From positions 41,307 to 105,306 of the forward strand of contig SVKL01000005.1 of assembly GCA_015068495.1 (NCBI GenBank): a stretch of 64,000 nucleotides of DNA. The letters are read 5' to 3'. The notes beneath the pieces are model-generated. The model searched no databases, had not been told where the DNA came from, and saw only the letters and a list, made by a program, of their open reading frames with translations. Shown one piece after another: positions 8,596-17,516 of the stretch (positions are counted from its first letter, which is position 1; the number at the start of each line of letters is the position of its first letter). This DNA is from Oscillospiraceae bacterium. Its GTDB lineage: Bacteria > Bacillota > Clostridia > Oscillospirales > Oscillospiraceae. The translations under genes and the position numbers were made by a program.

Positions 8596-9771
8596 ATGCT
8601 GCTGCATTGGATTTGGTTTGCAGAATTAAAGAGTATAACCCTAATGGAAAAGCATCGGCTGCTGGAGCGGTTCGGTGATCCGGAGGAGCTATACAATACT
8701 GCCGACGAAGTGTTGGAAAAACTGAAAATCGTCGATAAGAATTTAATGCCGGCAGAACAGATTTTGCGGAGATGCGCCCAAAAAGGGATTCAGCTTCTGC
8801 CGATAAAGGACAGCAGCTATCCCTATCGATTGCGCAATACTCCCGATGCCCCTGTGCTTCTATATTATAAAGGTATCCTGCCGGAGTGGGAAAAGCAGCC
8901 GGCAATCGGTATCGTGGGCACAAGAAAGGCCTCTACATACGGCCTGCAGGCGGCCCGTCAGTTAAGCTGCGAGATTGCTGCCTCCGGCGGCATTGTGGTT
9001 TCCGGCGGCGCGTCGGGAATCGATACCGCAGCAATGCAGGGCAGCGTGGATGTGGGCTGCCCTGTGGTAGGCGTTTTGGGCTGCGGTGTGGACGTGGTAT
9101 ATCCCCGCAGCAACCGTAAGCTTTTTGAGGCAGTGGTGGAAAAGGGCTGCCTGATTTCGGAATATGCTCCGGGGGAAGAAGGAATCCCTTGGCATTTTCC
9201 TGCCAGAAACCGCATCATCAGTGGCATCAGTGACGGTGTGCTGGTGGTGGAAGCGCCTAAGAGAAGCGGCGCGCTGATTACTGCGCAGCGGGCATTGGAA
9301 CAGGGCAGAGATGTATTTGTTGTGCCGGGGAATATCAATGCCGATTCCTTTGTAGGCAGCAATACGCTGCTGAAAGAGGGCGCAATTCCGGCCTTGTCCG
9401 GCTGGGATGTGCTGAGCTGCTATGAATTTCTCTATCCCGATAGGGTGAAGAAAAACGGAAAAATGTTGCCGGCAAACGGGACGGAAAAACAGGACGCATT
9501 ACCGGAATTTTCGGAAAAAATAGAAACGGCTCGGAAAAAATCCGTTGACAATCGAGTAAATAGCACGTATATTGAATTAAAAAATAGCCATCCTGCTCTC
9601 AATGCCGATGAGCAGGCTGTTTTAGCGCAGTTGACCCGCCATCCCCAAGAGCCGGCGGAGATAATTGCCAAATTGGATATGCCATCGGGAAAGGTGCTGT
9701 CGGCGCTGACTATGCTGACGGTAAAAGGCTTAGTGCTGAAGCATCCCGGCGGGCGTGTCAGTCTAAAATAA
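8596..9771 (+). CDS. dprA: DNA-processing protein DprA
   Basis: DprA binds incoming single-stranded DNA and loads RecA during natural transformation. The 391-residue product has an N-terminal helical SAM-like domain, then the Rossmann core beginning IGIVGTRKASTYG near residue 105, with VSGGASGIDTAAM and FPARNRIISG motifs. A C-terminal winged-helix segment lies at about 325-391. A low-complexity Lys/Glu-rich linker (about 285-320) separates core and tail. It sits directly before topA, a conserved Firmicute order. Presence of dprA alone does not prove competence. Confidence 0.95.
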   Translation: MLLHWIWFAELKSITLMEKHRLLERFGDPEELYNTADEVLEKLKIVDKNLMPAEQILRRCAQKGIQLLPIKDSSYPYRLRNTPDAPVLLYYKGILPEWEKQPAIGIVGTRKASTYGLQAARQLSCEIAASGGIVVSGGASGIDTAAMQGSVDVGCPVVGVLGCGVDVVYPRSNRKLFEAVVEKGCLISEYAPGEEGIPWHFPARNRIISGISDGVLVVEAPKRSGALITAQRALEQGRDVFVVPGNINADSFVGSNTLLKEGAIPALSGWDVLSCYEFLYPDRVKKNGKMLPANGTEKQDALPEFSEKIETARKKSVDNRVNSTYIELKNSHPALNADEQAVLAQLTRHPQEPAEIIAKLDMPSGKVLSALTMLTVKGLVLKHPGGRVSLK

Positions 9772-9788
9772 TCATTGCGGAGGAAATT

Positions 9789-11999
9789 ATGAGCTCCAAT
9801 CTTGTAATTGTGGAGTCGCCTTCTAAGGCGAAGACCATTGGAAAATATCTGGGACCGGACTATGTGGTAAAAGCCAGTATGGGTCACCTGCGTGATCTGC
9901 CCAAAAGCACGATGGGTGTGGATATTGAAAGCGGTTTTGTGCCGGAATACGTCCCGCTGCCCAATAAAGGCGATGTAATCAGCGAACTGAAAAAACTGGC
10001 AAAAAAAGCAGATACCGTGTATCTGGCAACTGACCCGGACCGGGAGGGCGAAGCAATTTCCTGGCATTTGCAGGAGCTTTTGGAACTGCCGTTGGAGAAA
10101 ACCCACCGGGTCACCTTTAACGAGATTACCCAAAATGTGGTCAAGGAGGCCATTGCCAACCCCAGAGCCATTGACGGAAATCTGGTGGATGCCCAGCAGG
10201 CACGGCGCATTTTGGACAGAATTGTGGGCTACCAGCTTTCTCCGCTACTGTGGAAGAAGGTCCGCAGAGGTCTGTCTGCCGGCAGAGTGCAGTCGGTGGC
10301 AACCCGCCTTGTGGTGGACAGAGAAAATGAAATTCGCGCCTTTGTTCCCAAGGAATACTGGTCGCTGGATGTAAAGCTGAATTTGATCGGCAAGCCCGGC
10401 AGCTTTGTGGCTCGCTATTACGGCAGCCCCAAGAAAAAAGAGTTGGCAAATGAAGAACAGGTGCAGGCCATCGTCAAGGATATTACTGACGGTGAATTTG
10501 CCGTTGTGGGCGTAAAACGGGCAGACAAAAAACGTTCTGCCGCCCCTCCCTTTACCACCTCTACCTTGCAGCAGGAGGCTGCCCGCAAGCTGAATATGAC
10601 GCCGAAACGCACAATGGCCATTGCCCAGCAGCTGTATGAAGGCGTGGACGTGGCAGGTGAGGGCACCTTGGGTCTCATCACCTATATGCGTACCGACTCC
10701 TTGCGCCTGTCTAACGAGGCGATGGATGCTGCGGCGGCGTTTATCACAAACCGCTATGGCAAGAACTATCACTACGGCTCCCGCCACGTATTCAAGACCA
10801 AGTCCGGCGCACAGGATGCCCACGAGGCAATCCGCCCCACTCACGTGGAGTTAGACCCGGAGAGAATCGAAAAGAGCCTGACAAAGGAACAGTATCGGCT
10901 CTACAAGCTGATTTGGAGCCGTTTTTTGGCATCCCAAATGGCAAATGCGGTGTATGACACAGTGGCAATCGATACCCAGTGCGCCGGCCACATTTTCCGT
11001 GCAACACATCAGAGCGTAAAGTTTGCCGGCTTCCTTGCCGTCTATGAGGAGGGCAGAGATGAGGAAGCAGAGGCAACCGGCGCACCTCTGCCGGATTTGC
11101 AGGAGGGGGATAAAGCTAAGGCTGCGGAAATGAAGCCGGAGCAGCACTTTACCCAGCCCCCTGTGCGCTATAACGAGGCAAGCCTCGTAAAGGCAATGGA
11201 GGAAAAGGGCATCGGCAGACCTTCTACCTATGCTACCATTGTGTCCACCATTCAGGACAGAGAATATGTCAATAAGGTGGATAAGCGCCTGCAGCCCACA
11301 GCCTTGGGCGAGGTGGTTACAGCGCTGATGATGGAGCGGTTTAACGACATCATCGACGTGGAATTTACCGCCAATATGGAAACCCGTCTGGACGAAGTGG
11401 AAGCAGGCAACCAAAACTGGAAAGCGCTGCTTACTGAATTCTATAAGGACTTCCATCAGGAATTGGTGGATGCAGAGAAGGCGCTGGAGGGCACACGTAT
11501 TAAAGTTCCCGATGAGGTAAGCGAGGAAATCTGCGAGGTTTGCGGCAGAAATATGGTGGTAAAAATCGGCAGATTCGGTAAATTCCTTGCCTGCCCCGGA
11601 TTCCCCGAGTGTAAGAACACCAAGCCCATTGTGGAAAAAATGCCGGGCAGATGCCCCAAGTGCGGCAGTACGATTCTGAAGCGGAAATCCAAGCGCGGCT
11701 ATGCCTATTACGGCTGCGAGCGTGGCGCAGAGTGTGGCTTTATGACTTGGGACGTGCCCACGGCTGAGGATTGCCCCAAGTGCGGACAGACTATGTTCAA
11801 AAAATCCGGACGGGGCAGAATGAAGCCCTTCTGTATCAACGAAGCCTGTGAAAACTTCCTGCCGGAGGACAAACGGGGTTACTATAAGAAGAACACCGAA
11901 GAGCCGGCAGAGGACAAAGAAACTGCAAAAAAGACAGCGGCGAAAAAGACCGCTGCAAAAACAACAAAGAAGTCTACAAAAACCAAGGAGACCAAATGA
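9789..11999 (+). CDS. topA: DNA topoisomerase I
   Basis: This type IA topoisomerase relaxes negative supercoils. The 736-residue protein opens with the TOPRIM domain (VIVESPSKAKTIGKYLG, and later DPDREGEAISWH) and has the catalytic tyrosine in YMRTDS at residue 299. After the core come three C-terminal zinc-finger modules with CxxC pairs (CEVCGRN, CPKCGST, CPKCGQT). A Lys/Thr-rich tail (AAKKTAAK type) is probably for DNA binding. It is preceded by a GGAGG ribosome site and overlaps trmFO by 4 bp, so the two are coupled. Confidence 0.97.
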   Translation: MSSNLVIVESPSKAKTIGKYLGPDYVVKASMGHLRDLPKSTMGVDIESGFVPEYVPLPNKGDVISELKKLAKKADTVYLATDPDREGEAISWHLQELLELPLEKTHRVTFNEITQNVVKEAIANPRAIDGNLVDAQQARRILDRIVGYQLSPLLWKKVRRGLSAGRVQSVATRLVVDRENEIRAFVPKEYWSLDVKLNLIGKPGSFVARYYGSPKKKELANEEQVQAIVKDITDGEFAVVGVKRADKKRSAAPPFTTSTLQQEAARKLNMTPKRTMAIAQQLYEGVDVAGEGTLGLITYMRTDSLRLSNEAMDAAAAFITNRYGKNYHYGSRHVFKTKSGAQDAHEAIRPTHVELDPERIEKSLTKEQYRLYKLIWSRFLASQMANAVYDTVAIDTQCAGHIFRATHQSVKFAGFLAVYEEGRDEEAEATGAPLPDLQEGDKAKAAEMKPEQHFTQPPVRYNEASLVKAMEEKGIGRPSTYATIVSTIQDREYVNKVDKRLQPTALGEVVTALMMERFNDIIDVEFTANMETRLDEVEAGNQNWKALLTEFYKDFHQELVDAEKALEGTRIKVPDEVSEEICEVCGRNMVVKIGRFGKFLACPGFPECKNTKPIVEKMPGRCPKCGSTILKRKSKRGYAYYGCERGAECGFMTWDVPTAEDCPKCGQTMFKKSGRGRMKPFCINEACENFLPEDKRGYYKKNTEEPAEDKETAKKTAAKKTAAKTTKKSTKTKETK

Positions 12000-13300
12000 C
12001 AACAGTGAAAGTCATCGGCGCGGGCTTGGCCGGAGCGGAAGCCGCTTGGCAGCTTGCCCAAAGAGGGCTGCAGGTGGAGCTGCACGAAATGAAGCCCCAC
12101 AAAAAGACGCCTGCCCATCACGTAGATACCTTTGCCGAGTTGGTATGCTCCAATTCGCTGCGGGGTGACAAAATTGAAAATGCGGTGGGCCTTCTGAAAG
12201 AAGAGCTGCGCCGGTTGGGAAGCTTGATTATCTCCTGCGCCGACGAAACCCGTGTGGAAGCAGGGGGGTGCTTGGCGGTGGATCGCCAAGGCTTTTCTGA
12301 TTTGGTTACGGAGAAAATCCGGAATCACCCCAACATTACGGTGATTGCCGGTGAGGTGACAGAGGTTCCGACCGGGCCTGTGATTATTGCCACAGGACCG
12401 CTGACCTCGGATAGCCTGTCCAAGGCAATCGGGGAATACTTCGGCAGCGACTATCTCCACTTTTTTGATGCGGCGGCGCCTCTGATAACCGCAGAATCTG
12501 TGGATATGGATGAGGCTTGGTGGCAGAGCCGTTATGACCGGGGAACACCGGATTATGTAAACTGCCCAATGAACAAAGAGCAGTATGAAAGCTTTGTAAA
12601 GGAATTGATTGCCGCAGAGGAAGCGGAGGTTCACGGCTTTGAGGATAAACGGATTTTTGAGGGCTGTATACCTGTGGAGGTAATGGCGCGCCGTGGGCAG
12701 GATACGCTGCGCTACGGTCCGCTGAAGCCTGTGGGTCTTACAAATCCCAAGACCGGCAAAGAGCCCTATGCGGTTGTTCAGCTGCGGCAGGACAATGCGG
12801 CAAAGAGTGTGTATAATCTGGTGGGCTTCCAAACGCACCTGAAATTCGGCGAGCAAAAACGGGTGTTTTCTATGATTCCAGCCCTGAAGAACGCAGAGTT
12901 CGTCCGATACGGCGTTATGCACCAAAATACGTTCCTGCAAAGCCCGAAGCTTTTGGACAGATACTATGCAGACAGACGCAATCCGCTGGTGGCCTTTGCC
13001 GGACAGATGACCGGCGTAGAGGGCTATGTGGAAAGCGCCGCATCCGGCTTTTTGGCAAGCGTTGCTATGGCGGCTAAGGTGCAGGGAAGAGAGATTCCCG
13101 AATTCCCCAAGGAAACGGCAATCGGCGCGTTGGGGCTGTATATCAGCGACGAGCGGATTGAAAATTTCCAGCCGATGAACATCAATTTCAGTATCATTGC
13201 TCCCTTGGAGCAGCGTATAAAGAAGAAAGCAGAGAAAAACCTTGCCATTGCAAACCGTGCGTTGGCGTGGATTGATGCTTTTGCAGAAAAGGGTATATAA
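11996..13300 (+). CDS. trmFO: tRNA (uracil-54-C5)-methyltransferase, folate-dependent
   Basis: TrmFO makes ribothymidine at position 54 of tRNA with methylenetetrahydrofolate and FAD. The 434-residue length and the FAD-binding start VIGAGLAGAEAAWQLA are typical, as are the VCSNSLRGD and AGQMTGVEGY motifs. The folate supply connects in function to the cyclo-ligase at the start of the window. Start overlaps topA by ATGA; the AAGGAG ribosome site is within the topA tail. plsX follows after 2 bp. Confidence 0.96.
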   Translation: MTTVKVIGAGLAGAEAAWQLAQRGLQVELHEMKPHKKTPAHHVDTFAELVCSNSLRGDKIENAVGLLKEELRRLGSLIISCADETRVEAGGCLAVDRQGFSDLVTEKIRNHPNITVIAGEVTEVPTGPVIIATGPLTSDSLSKAIGEYFGSDYLHFFDAAAPLITAESVDMDEAWWQSRYDRGTPDYVNCPMNKEQYESFVKELIAAEEAEVHGFEDKRIFEGCIPVEVMARRGQDTLRYGPLKPVGLTNPKTGKEPYAVVQLRQDNAAKSVYNLVGFQTHLKFGEQKRVFSMIPALKNAEFVRYGVMHQNTFLQSPKLLDRYYADRRNPLVAFAGQMTGVEGYVESAASGFLASVAMAAKVQGREIPEFPKETAIGALGLYISDERIENFQPMNINFSIIAPLEQRIKKKAEKNLAIANRALAWIDAFAEKGI

Positions 13301-13302
13301 AT

Positions 13303-14340
13303 ATGAAGATTATTTTAGATGCAATGGGCGGTGACCTTGCGCCCTTGGCGCCTGTAATGGGTGCAGTGGAGGCAGCGAAGGCATTTGGTGCCCAAATTGT
13401 GTTGGTAGGCAGGGGAGATGAAATTCTTCAGGTGCTTCGCCAGCAGGGAATTGAAACCCTCCCCAAGGGAATCGAGATTGTCCACGCTGACGGAGTGGTG
13501 GATATCCACGAGGACCCTACCGCGGCGGTGCGAAAGCAAAAGGACTCCTCTATGATGATAGGTCTGAAAATGCTCTCTGGCGGTGAGGGGGATGCCTTTA
13601 TCTCCGCCGGCTCAACCGGCGCGTTGCTTACCGGCGCAACCTTGCTTGTAAAGCGTGTGAAGGGAATCCGCCGGGCGGCAATGGGCCCTGTGATGCCCAA
13701 CAAAGCCGGCGGCAAAACCGTAATTCTGGACTGCGGCGCCAACGCCGAATGTACCGCAGAATTCTTGCTGCAGTTTGGTATCGTCGGCTCGCTGTATGCC
13801 AAAAAGTACTTAGGTGTGGAGAATCCCAAGGTGGGACTTCTGAACATTGGCGCAGAGGAAACCAAGGGGACACCCCTGCAGAAAGAGGCCTATGCCCTTT
13901 TGCAGCAGGCAAGCGATAAGGGACTTATCAACTTCGTGGGCAACGCCGAGGCACGGGATGTGCCTTTGGGAATGGTGGACGTGGTGGTGTGTGACGGCTT
14001 TGCCGGCAACGTGCTGCTCAAATCCATCGAAGGCACGGCAATGTTTATGGGCAGCCTTATGAAGCACAAGATTTTCAAGCGCAGCTTCTTGTCGAAAATC
14101 GGCTATCTGTTCTGTAAGCCGGGGGTGGACGAGGTGATGGGAATGCTGGATTACCGCACCATCGGCGGCACCCAGTTTTTGGGTATCCGTAAGCCCGTTA
14201 TCAAGGCCCACGGTTCCTCCGATGCTCTTGCGTTCCGCAATGCAGTGCGTCAGGCAATGGAAGCAGCCAAGACGGATTTCTCTGCCGAATTGGAGGAAAG
14301 CCTGTCTGCGCTGACGGAAAAGGAGTCTGAGAATGATTAA
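13303..14340 (+). CDS. plsX: phosphate acyltransferase PlsX
   Basis: PlsX converts acyl-ACP to acyl-phosphate, the donor for PlsY in phospholipid synthesis. The 345-residue protein begins IILDAMGGD, the family signature, with STGALLTGATLLVKR and DCGANAE further in. A clear SD site is lacking before the ATG, which lies 2 bp after the trmFO stop, so translation probably depends on coupling. It overlaps rnc by 8 bp. The acpP gene often found between plsX and rnc is absent here. Confidence 0.96.
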   Translation: MKIILDAMGGDLAPLAPVMGAVEAAKAFGAQIVLVGRGDEILQVLRQQGIETLPKGIEIVHADGVVDIHEDPTAAVRKQKDSSMMIGLKMLSGGEGDAFISAGSTGALLTGATLLVKRVKGIRRAAMGPVMPNKAGGKTVILDCGANAECTAEFLLQFGIVGSLYAKKYLGVENPKVGLLNIGAEETKGTPLQKEAYALLQQASDKGLINFVGNAEARDVPLGMVDVVVCDGFAGNVLLKSIEGTAMFMGSLMKHKIFKRSFLSKIGYLFCKPGVDEVMGMLDYRTIGGTQFLGIRKPVIKAHGSSDALAFRNAVRQAMEAAKTDFSAELEESLSALTEKESEND

Positions 14341-15016
14341 GGATTTAGAAGCTGCAATCGGCTATAAGTTCAAGAATATTACCCATTTGCAAAGAGCGTT
14401 GACCCATTCCTCCTATGCCAACGAGCATTGGCACGATAGCCTGAAAAGCAACGAGCGACTGGAGTTTTTGGGCGATTCTGTTTTGGGAATGGTGGTTGCC
14501 GAGTTTCTGTTCCGGAGTTTCCCCGACCGTTTGGAGGGAGATTTGACCCGTATGCGGGCAGATATGGTCTGCGAAAAGAGCCTTGCGCAGATTGCCCAGC
14601 AGCTGGATTTGGGAAAGTATTTGCTGTTGGGACACGGCGAGGAGCAAAACGGCGGCAGACAACGCCCCTCCATTCTCTCCGATGCGGTGGAGGCGGTGCT
14701 GGCGGCTTGCTTTATGGATGGCGGTATGGCGGCGGCGGAGAGCTTTATCCGCAAGTTTGTGCTGTGCAAAGTGCCTGAGACCAAGCTCCATAATGAGGAT
14801 TACAAAACCGCTCTGCAGGAGCTGGTGCAGCAGAAAAAGGACCAGCAAATCAGCTACCAGCCGGTAGAGGAATTTGGCCCCGACCACGACAAAACCTTTG
14901 TTGTGGAAGTGAAGCTCAACGGCGCGGTTGTGGGAAAAGGCAAAGGCTCCAGCAAAAAACGCGCGGAGCAGGATGCTGCCCGCTTGGCAATCGAAAAGCT
15001 GTTCCCCAACAAATAA
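14333..15016 (+). CDS. rnc: ribonuclease III
   Basis: RNase III cuts double-stranded RNA in rRNA precursors and mRNAs. The 227-residue product has the signature SNERLEFLGDSVLG near residue 38 with the catalytic acidic residues. A dsRNA-binding domain lies at about 155-225, ending in the KGKGSSKKRAEQDAA pattern. AAAGGAG lies 7 bp before the ATG inside plsX. It is the last gene of the long operon, followed by a strong hairpin. Confidence 0.96.
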   Translation: MIKDLEAAIGYKFKNITHLQRALTHSSYANEHWHDSLKSNERLEFLGDSVLGMVVAEFLFRSFPDRLEGDLTRMRADMVCEKSLAQIAQQLDLGKYLLLGHGEEQNGGRQRPSILSDAVEAVLAACFMDGGMAAAESFIRKFVLCKVPETKLHNEDYKTALQELVQQKKDQQISYQPVEEFGPDHDKTFVVEVKLNGAVVGKGKGSSKKRAEQDAARLAIEKLFPNK

Positions 15017-15028
15017 AAATTGCATAAA

Positions 15029-15068
15029 CCCTCCTGTGCCGGAAAAAATAGCACAGGAGGGATTTTTT
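15029..15068 (+). terminator. terminator of the rnc operon that also contains the spoVAC ribosome site
   Basis: CCCTCCTGTGC pairs perfectly with GCACAGGAGGG (11 bp) around an 11-base loop, followed by ATTTTTT and then directly the ATG of spoVAC. The right arm contains AGGAGG, so the only good SD for spoVAC lies in the stem. Confidence 0.9.
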
Positions 15069-15506
15069 ATGACGGAAAAGGAATACGGAAAGCTGATAAA
15101 AAATATGGCGCCTAAATCGCCCATCAAAAAGGACTGCTTGAATGCTTTTTGGATTGGCGGATTGATTTGCTGTATCGGACAGCTGCTGCTCAACGGCTAC
15201 ACCGCGTTGGGACTGGATAAAGAAAACGCAGGCACGGCAACCTCAATGACCCTTGTGGCAATGTCTGCGCTGCTTACGGGGCTGAGCCTGTATGACAACA
15301 TTGCCAAGCACGCAGGGGCAGGCACGCTGGTTCCCATTACCGGCTTTGCCAATTCTGTCGCCGCCCCTGCCGTAGAATTCAAAACTGAGGGGTTCATATT
15401 AGGCGTCGGTGCAAAGATGTTTACCATTGCAGGCCCCGTAATAGTTTACGGAACACTTGCAAGTGTGGCGTATGGACTGATTTATTGGGTAACGAAATTG
15501 TTTTAG
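15069..15506 (+). CDS. spoVAC: stage V sporulation protein AC
   Basis: SpoVAC is a membrane channel component for dipicolinic acid movement in spores, made in the forespore. The 145-residue protein has the expected cytoplasmic start, then LICCIGQLLLNGYTALGL, GAGTLVPITGFANSV and TEGFILGVGAKMF segments, with about four membrane helices. The track extends the ORF back to 14928; the ATG at 15069 with its AGGAGGG is the right start. The usual partners spoVAD and spoVAE do not follow. A C-terminal fragment of a second copy lies at 17.2 kb. Confidence 0.92.
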   Translation: MTEKEYGKLIKNMAPKSPIKKDCLNAFWIGGLICCIGQLLLNGYTALGLDKENAGTATSMTLVAMSALLTGLSLYDNIAKHAGAGTLVPITGFANSVAAPAVEFKTEGFILGVGAKMFTIAGPVIVYGTLASVAYGLIYWVTKLF

Positions 15507-15511
15507 AGAAA

Positions 15512-15624
15512 AGGCCCCCTCTGACGAGGGGCTGGATTTTGCGAAGCAAAAGACTGGGGGAGAGAATCTCTCCCTCCGTCAAAACTTCGTTTTGCCACCT
15601 CCCTCGTCAGAAGGAGGCTTTATA
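15512..15624. repeat. MITE-like palindromic intergenic element
   Basis: About 110 bp with nested inverted repeats: CCCTCTGACGAGGGG at one end and CCTCCCTCGTCAGAAGGAGG at the other. Internal TTTTGCGAAGCAAAA, GAGAGAATCTCTC and AAAACTTCGTTTT dyads lie between. It does not code. Parts resemble the element at 43.2 kb. It sits between spoVAC and the inverted tannase gene. Confidence 0.7.
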
Positions 15625-15654
15625 AAAAGGCTTGACCGAGCGGTCAAGCCTTTT
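15625..15654 (-). terminator. GGCTTGACC-family terminator, copy 1
   Basis: AAAAGGCTTGACCG pairs with CGGTCAAGCCTTTT. It lies 6 bp beyond the stop of the tannase-like gene and can act in both directions. The same stem recurs at 17.5, 20.7 and 23.6 kb with different loops. Confidence 0.85.
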
Positions 15655-15660
15655 ACAGTA

Positions 15661-17121
15661 TTATTGATTTTTTGCTTTCCGCATTAGATAGTGGTCTGAG
15701 CAGGCAGGTGTGTCTGCAGAGGAATCCGGAGAGGTGGAATAGGCGAATAAACGTCGATATCCTTTAGAATGCTGTGTAGGAAGAAAGTCGAAACAATCCG
15801 GAGCGAGCCCATCTTCGCACCACTTCCTTATTACGGATATGTTGTCGCTAAGTTCGATGTTCCCATTTAGCATCGCCGAGCCATAACGGAAAATATTCGC
15901 CCCGTGGTCGTGACCCGGTATCAGAAAATAGCGGCAACTATCTGACAGGTTGTCATATCGCCGGGCAAGTCGCTGCACATAGCCCACGGCATCGGGGAAG
16001 GGGACGCAGGGATCTGCTGTACCGGAATATAGAAACAGTTTGCCGCCTCTGGCGAAAAATGCGTCTAGGTTTATATCGTTGGCATTCAAGTCTTCTGCCA
16101 AACAGTCGTCTATCATCTGCATGTCGTTATTGAAATCAAAATCACGCCCATTGTAGTTGCTGCCAAAGGCCCAAAGGAAGGGATAAAAATGGGGTGCTTC
16201 CGGTGCTTGGCAGTTGCGGATTCCACAGTCGTATTTTTCTGAACCCATAGGCATACCGTTGTAGATCCGCCGGTGGGTTACGGGGTCTACAGGACCGGTA
16301 TAAATGCTACGAAGCGCGCAAAGTTGCGGATGAGAAAAATGGGGGAATCTTTGGGATAAAAACGACAGAAACGCCTCGATGATTTCCGGGGTTGCTTTCG
16401 GTGCGGTGATAAAGGTGTCTCCCGTCTCGCCATCGCCGCACTGCTGGTAAAAGGCAACGGCAGTGTCGGTGATGTCTTCGATTTCCTTGTTGGTAAACAG
16501 GCATTCACCTGCAGGGGTTCTTAAATGAATGTGATTCCACAGAAAATACGTGTGTAAATGTGTACGGTTGTTCGCTGGAACACCGGCTATGATGCCGTCA
16601 TAATATTCTGGAAACCGCTGGGCCATGGCCAGAGCTTGCTGTCCGCCGGTAGATGTTCCGTAAAAGTATGATTTAAATTGATTTGTTTCGTAAAATGCAC
16701 AAACAAGTTGTCTGCCGATAACGCTCATAAAATAGGTTGCCCGCCAACCAAAGTCTTTCCAAACTTCCGGATTTCCAATGCCTCCGGTTCTACCATTGGC
16801 GGTTCCCATGTCGGTTTGTGCGACAGCATATCCACTCCGTATTCCTTCCGCCAGCGTATGATACGGAATAGCACCGGCCATGCCTCCGTTTCCTCTTGCA
16901 ATAAACACGCCGTTCCAATTTTCCGGTAGCCATACTTCCACGTTGATTTTGGATTGCGCAGAAGGCGTGACCAATAGGGCAACACGCACAAAGGCCGGTA
17001 AATCTGTGAAGGTTTTCTCATCTGTTGCAAAAGTTCCCGCGCTTTCATAACGGATGCTTGTAATGGCAGTGTTCGAGGGGATGACCTGTGACAGGGTCTC
17101 TATTTTCTGCAAGATATTCAT
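15661..17121 (-). CDS. tannase/feruloyl esterase-family alpha/beta hydrolase
   Basis: The 486-residue protein fits the tannase/feruloyl esterase family that cleaves ester bonds of plant phenolics. The nucleophile lies in FYGTSTGGQQA (Ser157 in GxSxG), preceded by a GNGGMAGAI oxyanion-type loop. Later DPCVPF and HDHGANIF supply probable Asp and His of the triad. No signal peptide is seen, so it is likely intracellular and would act on imported small esters. The precise substrate is not predictable. It lies alone, opposite to spoVAC, between a MITE-like element and a spoVAC fragment, which suggests insertion of this gene into an older sporulation locus. Confidence 0.85.
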   Translation of the reverse strand: MNILQKIETLSQVIPSNTAITSIRYESAGTFATDEKTFTDLPAFVRVALLVTPSAQSKINVEVWLPENWNGVFIARGNGGMAGAIPYHTLAEGIRSGYAVAQTDMGTANGRTGGIGNPEVWKDFGWRATYFMSVIGRQLVCAFYETNQFKSYFYGTSTGGQQALAMAQRFPEYYDGIIAGVPANNRTHLHTYFLWNHIHLRTPAGECLFTNKEIEDITDTAVAFYQQCGDGETGDTFITAPKATPEIIEAFLSFLSQRFPHFSHPQLCALRSIYTGPVDPVTHRRIYNGMPMGSEKYDCGIRNCQAPEAPHFYPFLWAFGSNYNGRDFDFNNDMQMIDDCLAEDLNANDINLDAFFARGGKLFLYSGTADPCVPFPDAVGYVQRLARRYDNLSDSCRYFLIPGHDHGANIFRYGSAMLNGNIELSDNISVIRKWCEDGLAPDCFDFLPTQHSKGYRRLFAYSTSPDSSADTPACSDHYLMRKAKNQ

Positions 17122-17174
17122 TGAGTAAGTCCTTTCATATACATCGAACAGCTTTTTACAATATGGTTTGCGTT

Positions 17175-17203
17175 ATTATACCACACTGCCGATGTAATGT
17201 AAA
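17175..17203 (-). promoter_or_regulatory. promoter of the tannase-like gene
   Basis: On the minus strand TTTACA and TATAAT are separated by 17 bp, about 55 bp upstream of the ATG. Confidence 0.6.
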
Positions 17204-17232
17204 TAATTTTGCCCAAAAAGGTGTGTCCTATA

Positions 17233-17373
17233 TTGACAGCAGCAGAAGGCTTTGTCCTCGGCGTGGGCGCGAAGATGTTCACAATAGCAGGACCTGTGAT
17301 TGTATATGGCGTAAGCGCCAGCGTAGTCTATGACCTAATTTATTGGCTTGTTCAAATGATATCGGGCGGTTAA
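17233..17373 (+). pseudogene. C-terminal fragment of a second SpoVAC-like gene
   Basis: The frame ending in TAA at 17373 reads AEGFVLGVGAKMFTIAGPVI and on to LIYWLVQMISGG, aligning closely with the last 40 residues of the intact SpoVAC upstream. There is no start codon or N-terminal part. The nucleotide sequence is clearly diverged from the intact copy, so this is an old paralogue truncated at its 5' side, not a recent duplication. Confidence 0.8.
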
Positions 17374-17483
17374 TAACCGCCCCTACAAGGCAGATGCTAT
17401 CTTCGGTAGGGGCAAGCATTGCTCGTCCGCTTGTAGGGGAGGCGTTTCGCCTCCCACGGGACGGGTAACCCGTCCCCTACAAC
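17371..17483. repeat. cluster of GTAGGGG-type palindromes
   Basis: Several short dyads follow each other: GGGCGGTTAATAACCGCCC, a GGGAGGCGTTTCGCCTCCC pair and GGGACGGGTAACCCGTCCC, each bordered by GTAGGGG or CCCCTAC. This is a composite of dispersed extragenic palindromes. No coding potential is seen. Confidence 0.75.
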
Positions 17484-17515
17484 AAAAAGGCTTGACCTCT
17501 CGGTCAAGCCTTTTT
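17484..17515 (-). terminator. GGCTTGACC-family terminator, copy 2
   Basis: AAAAAGGCTTGACC and GGTCAAGCCTTTTT pair around TCTC, directly beyond the stop codon of the ornithine cyclodeaminase-like gene. Confidence 0.88.
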
Positions 17516-17516
17516 C

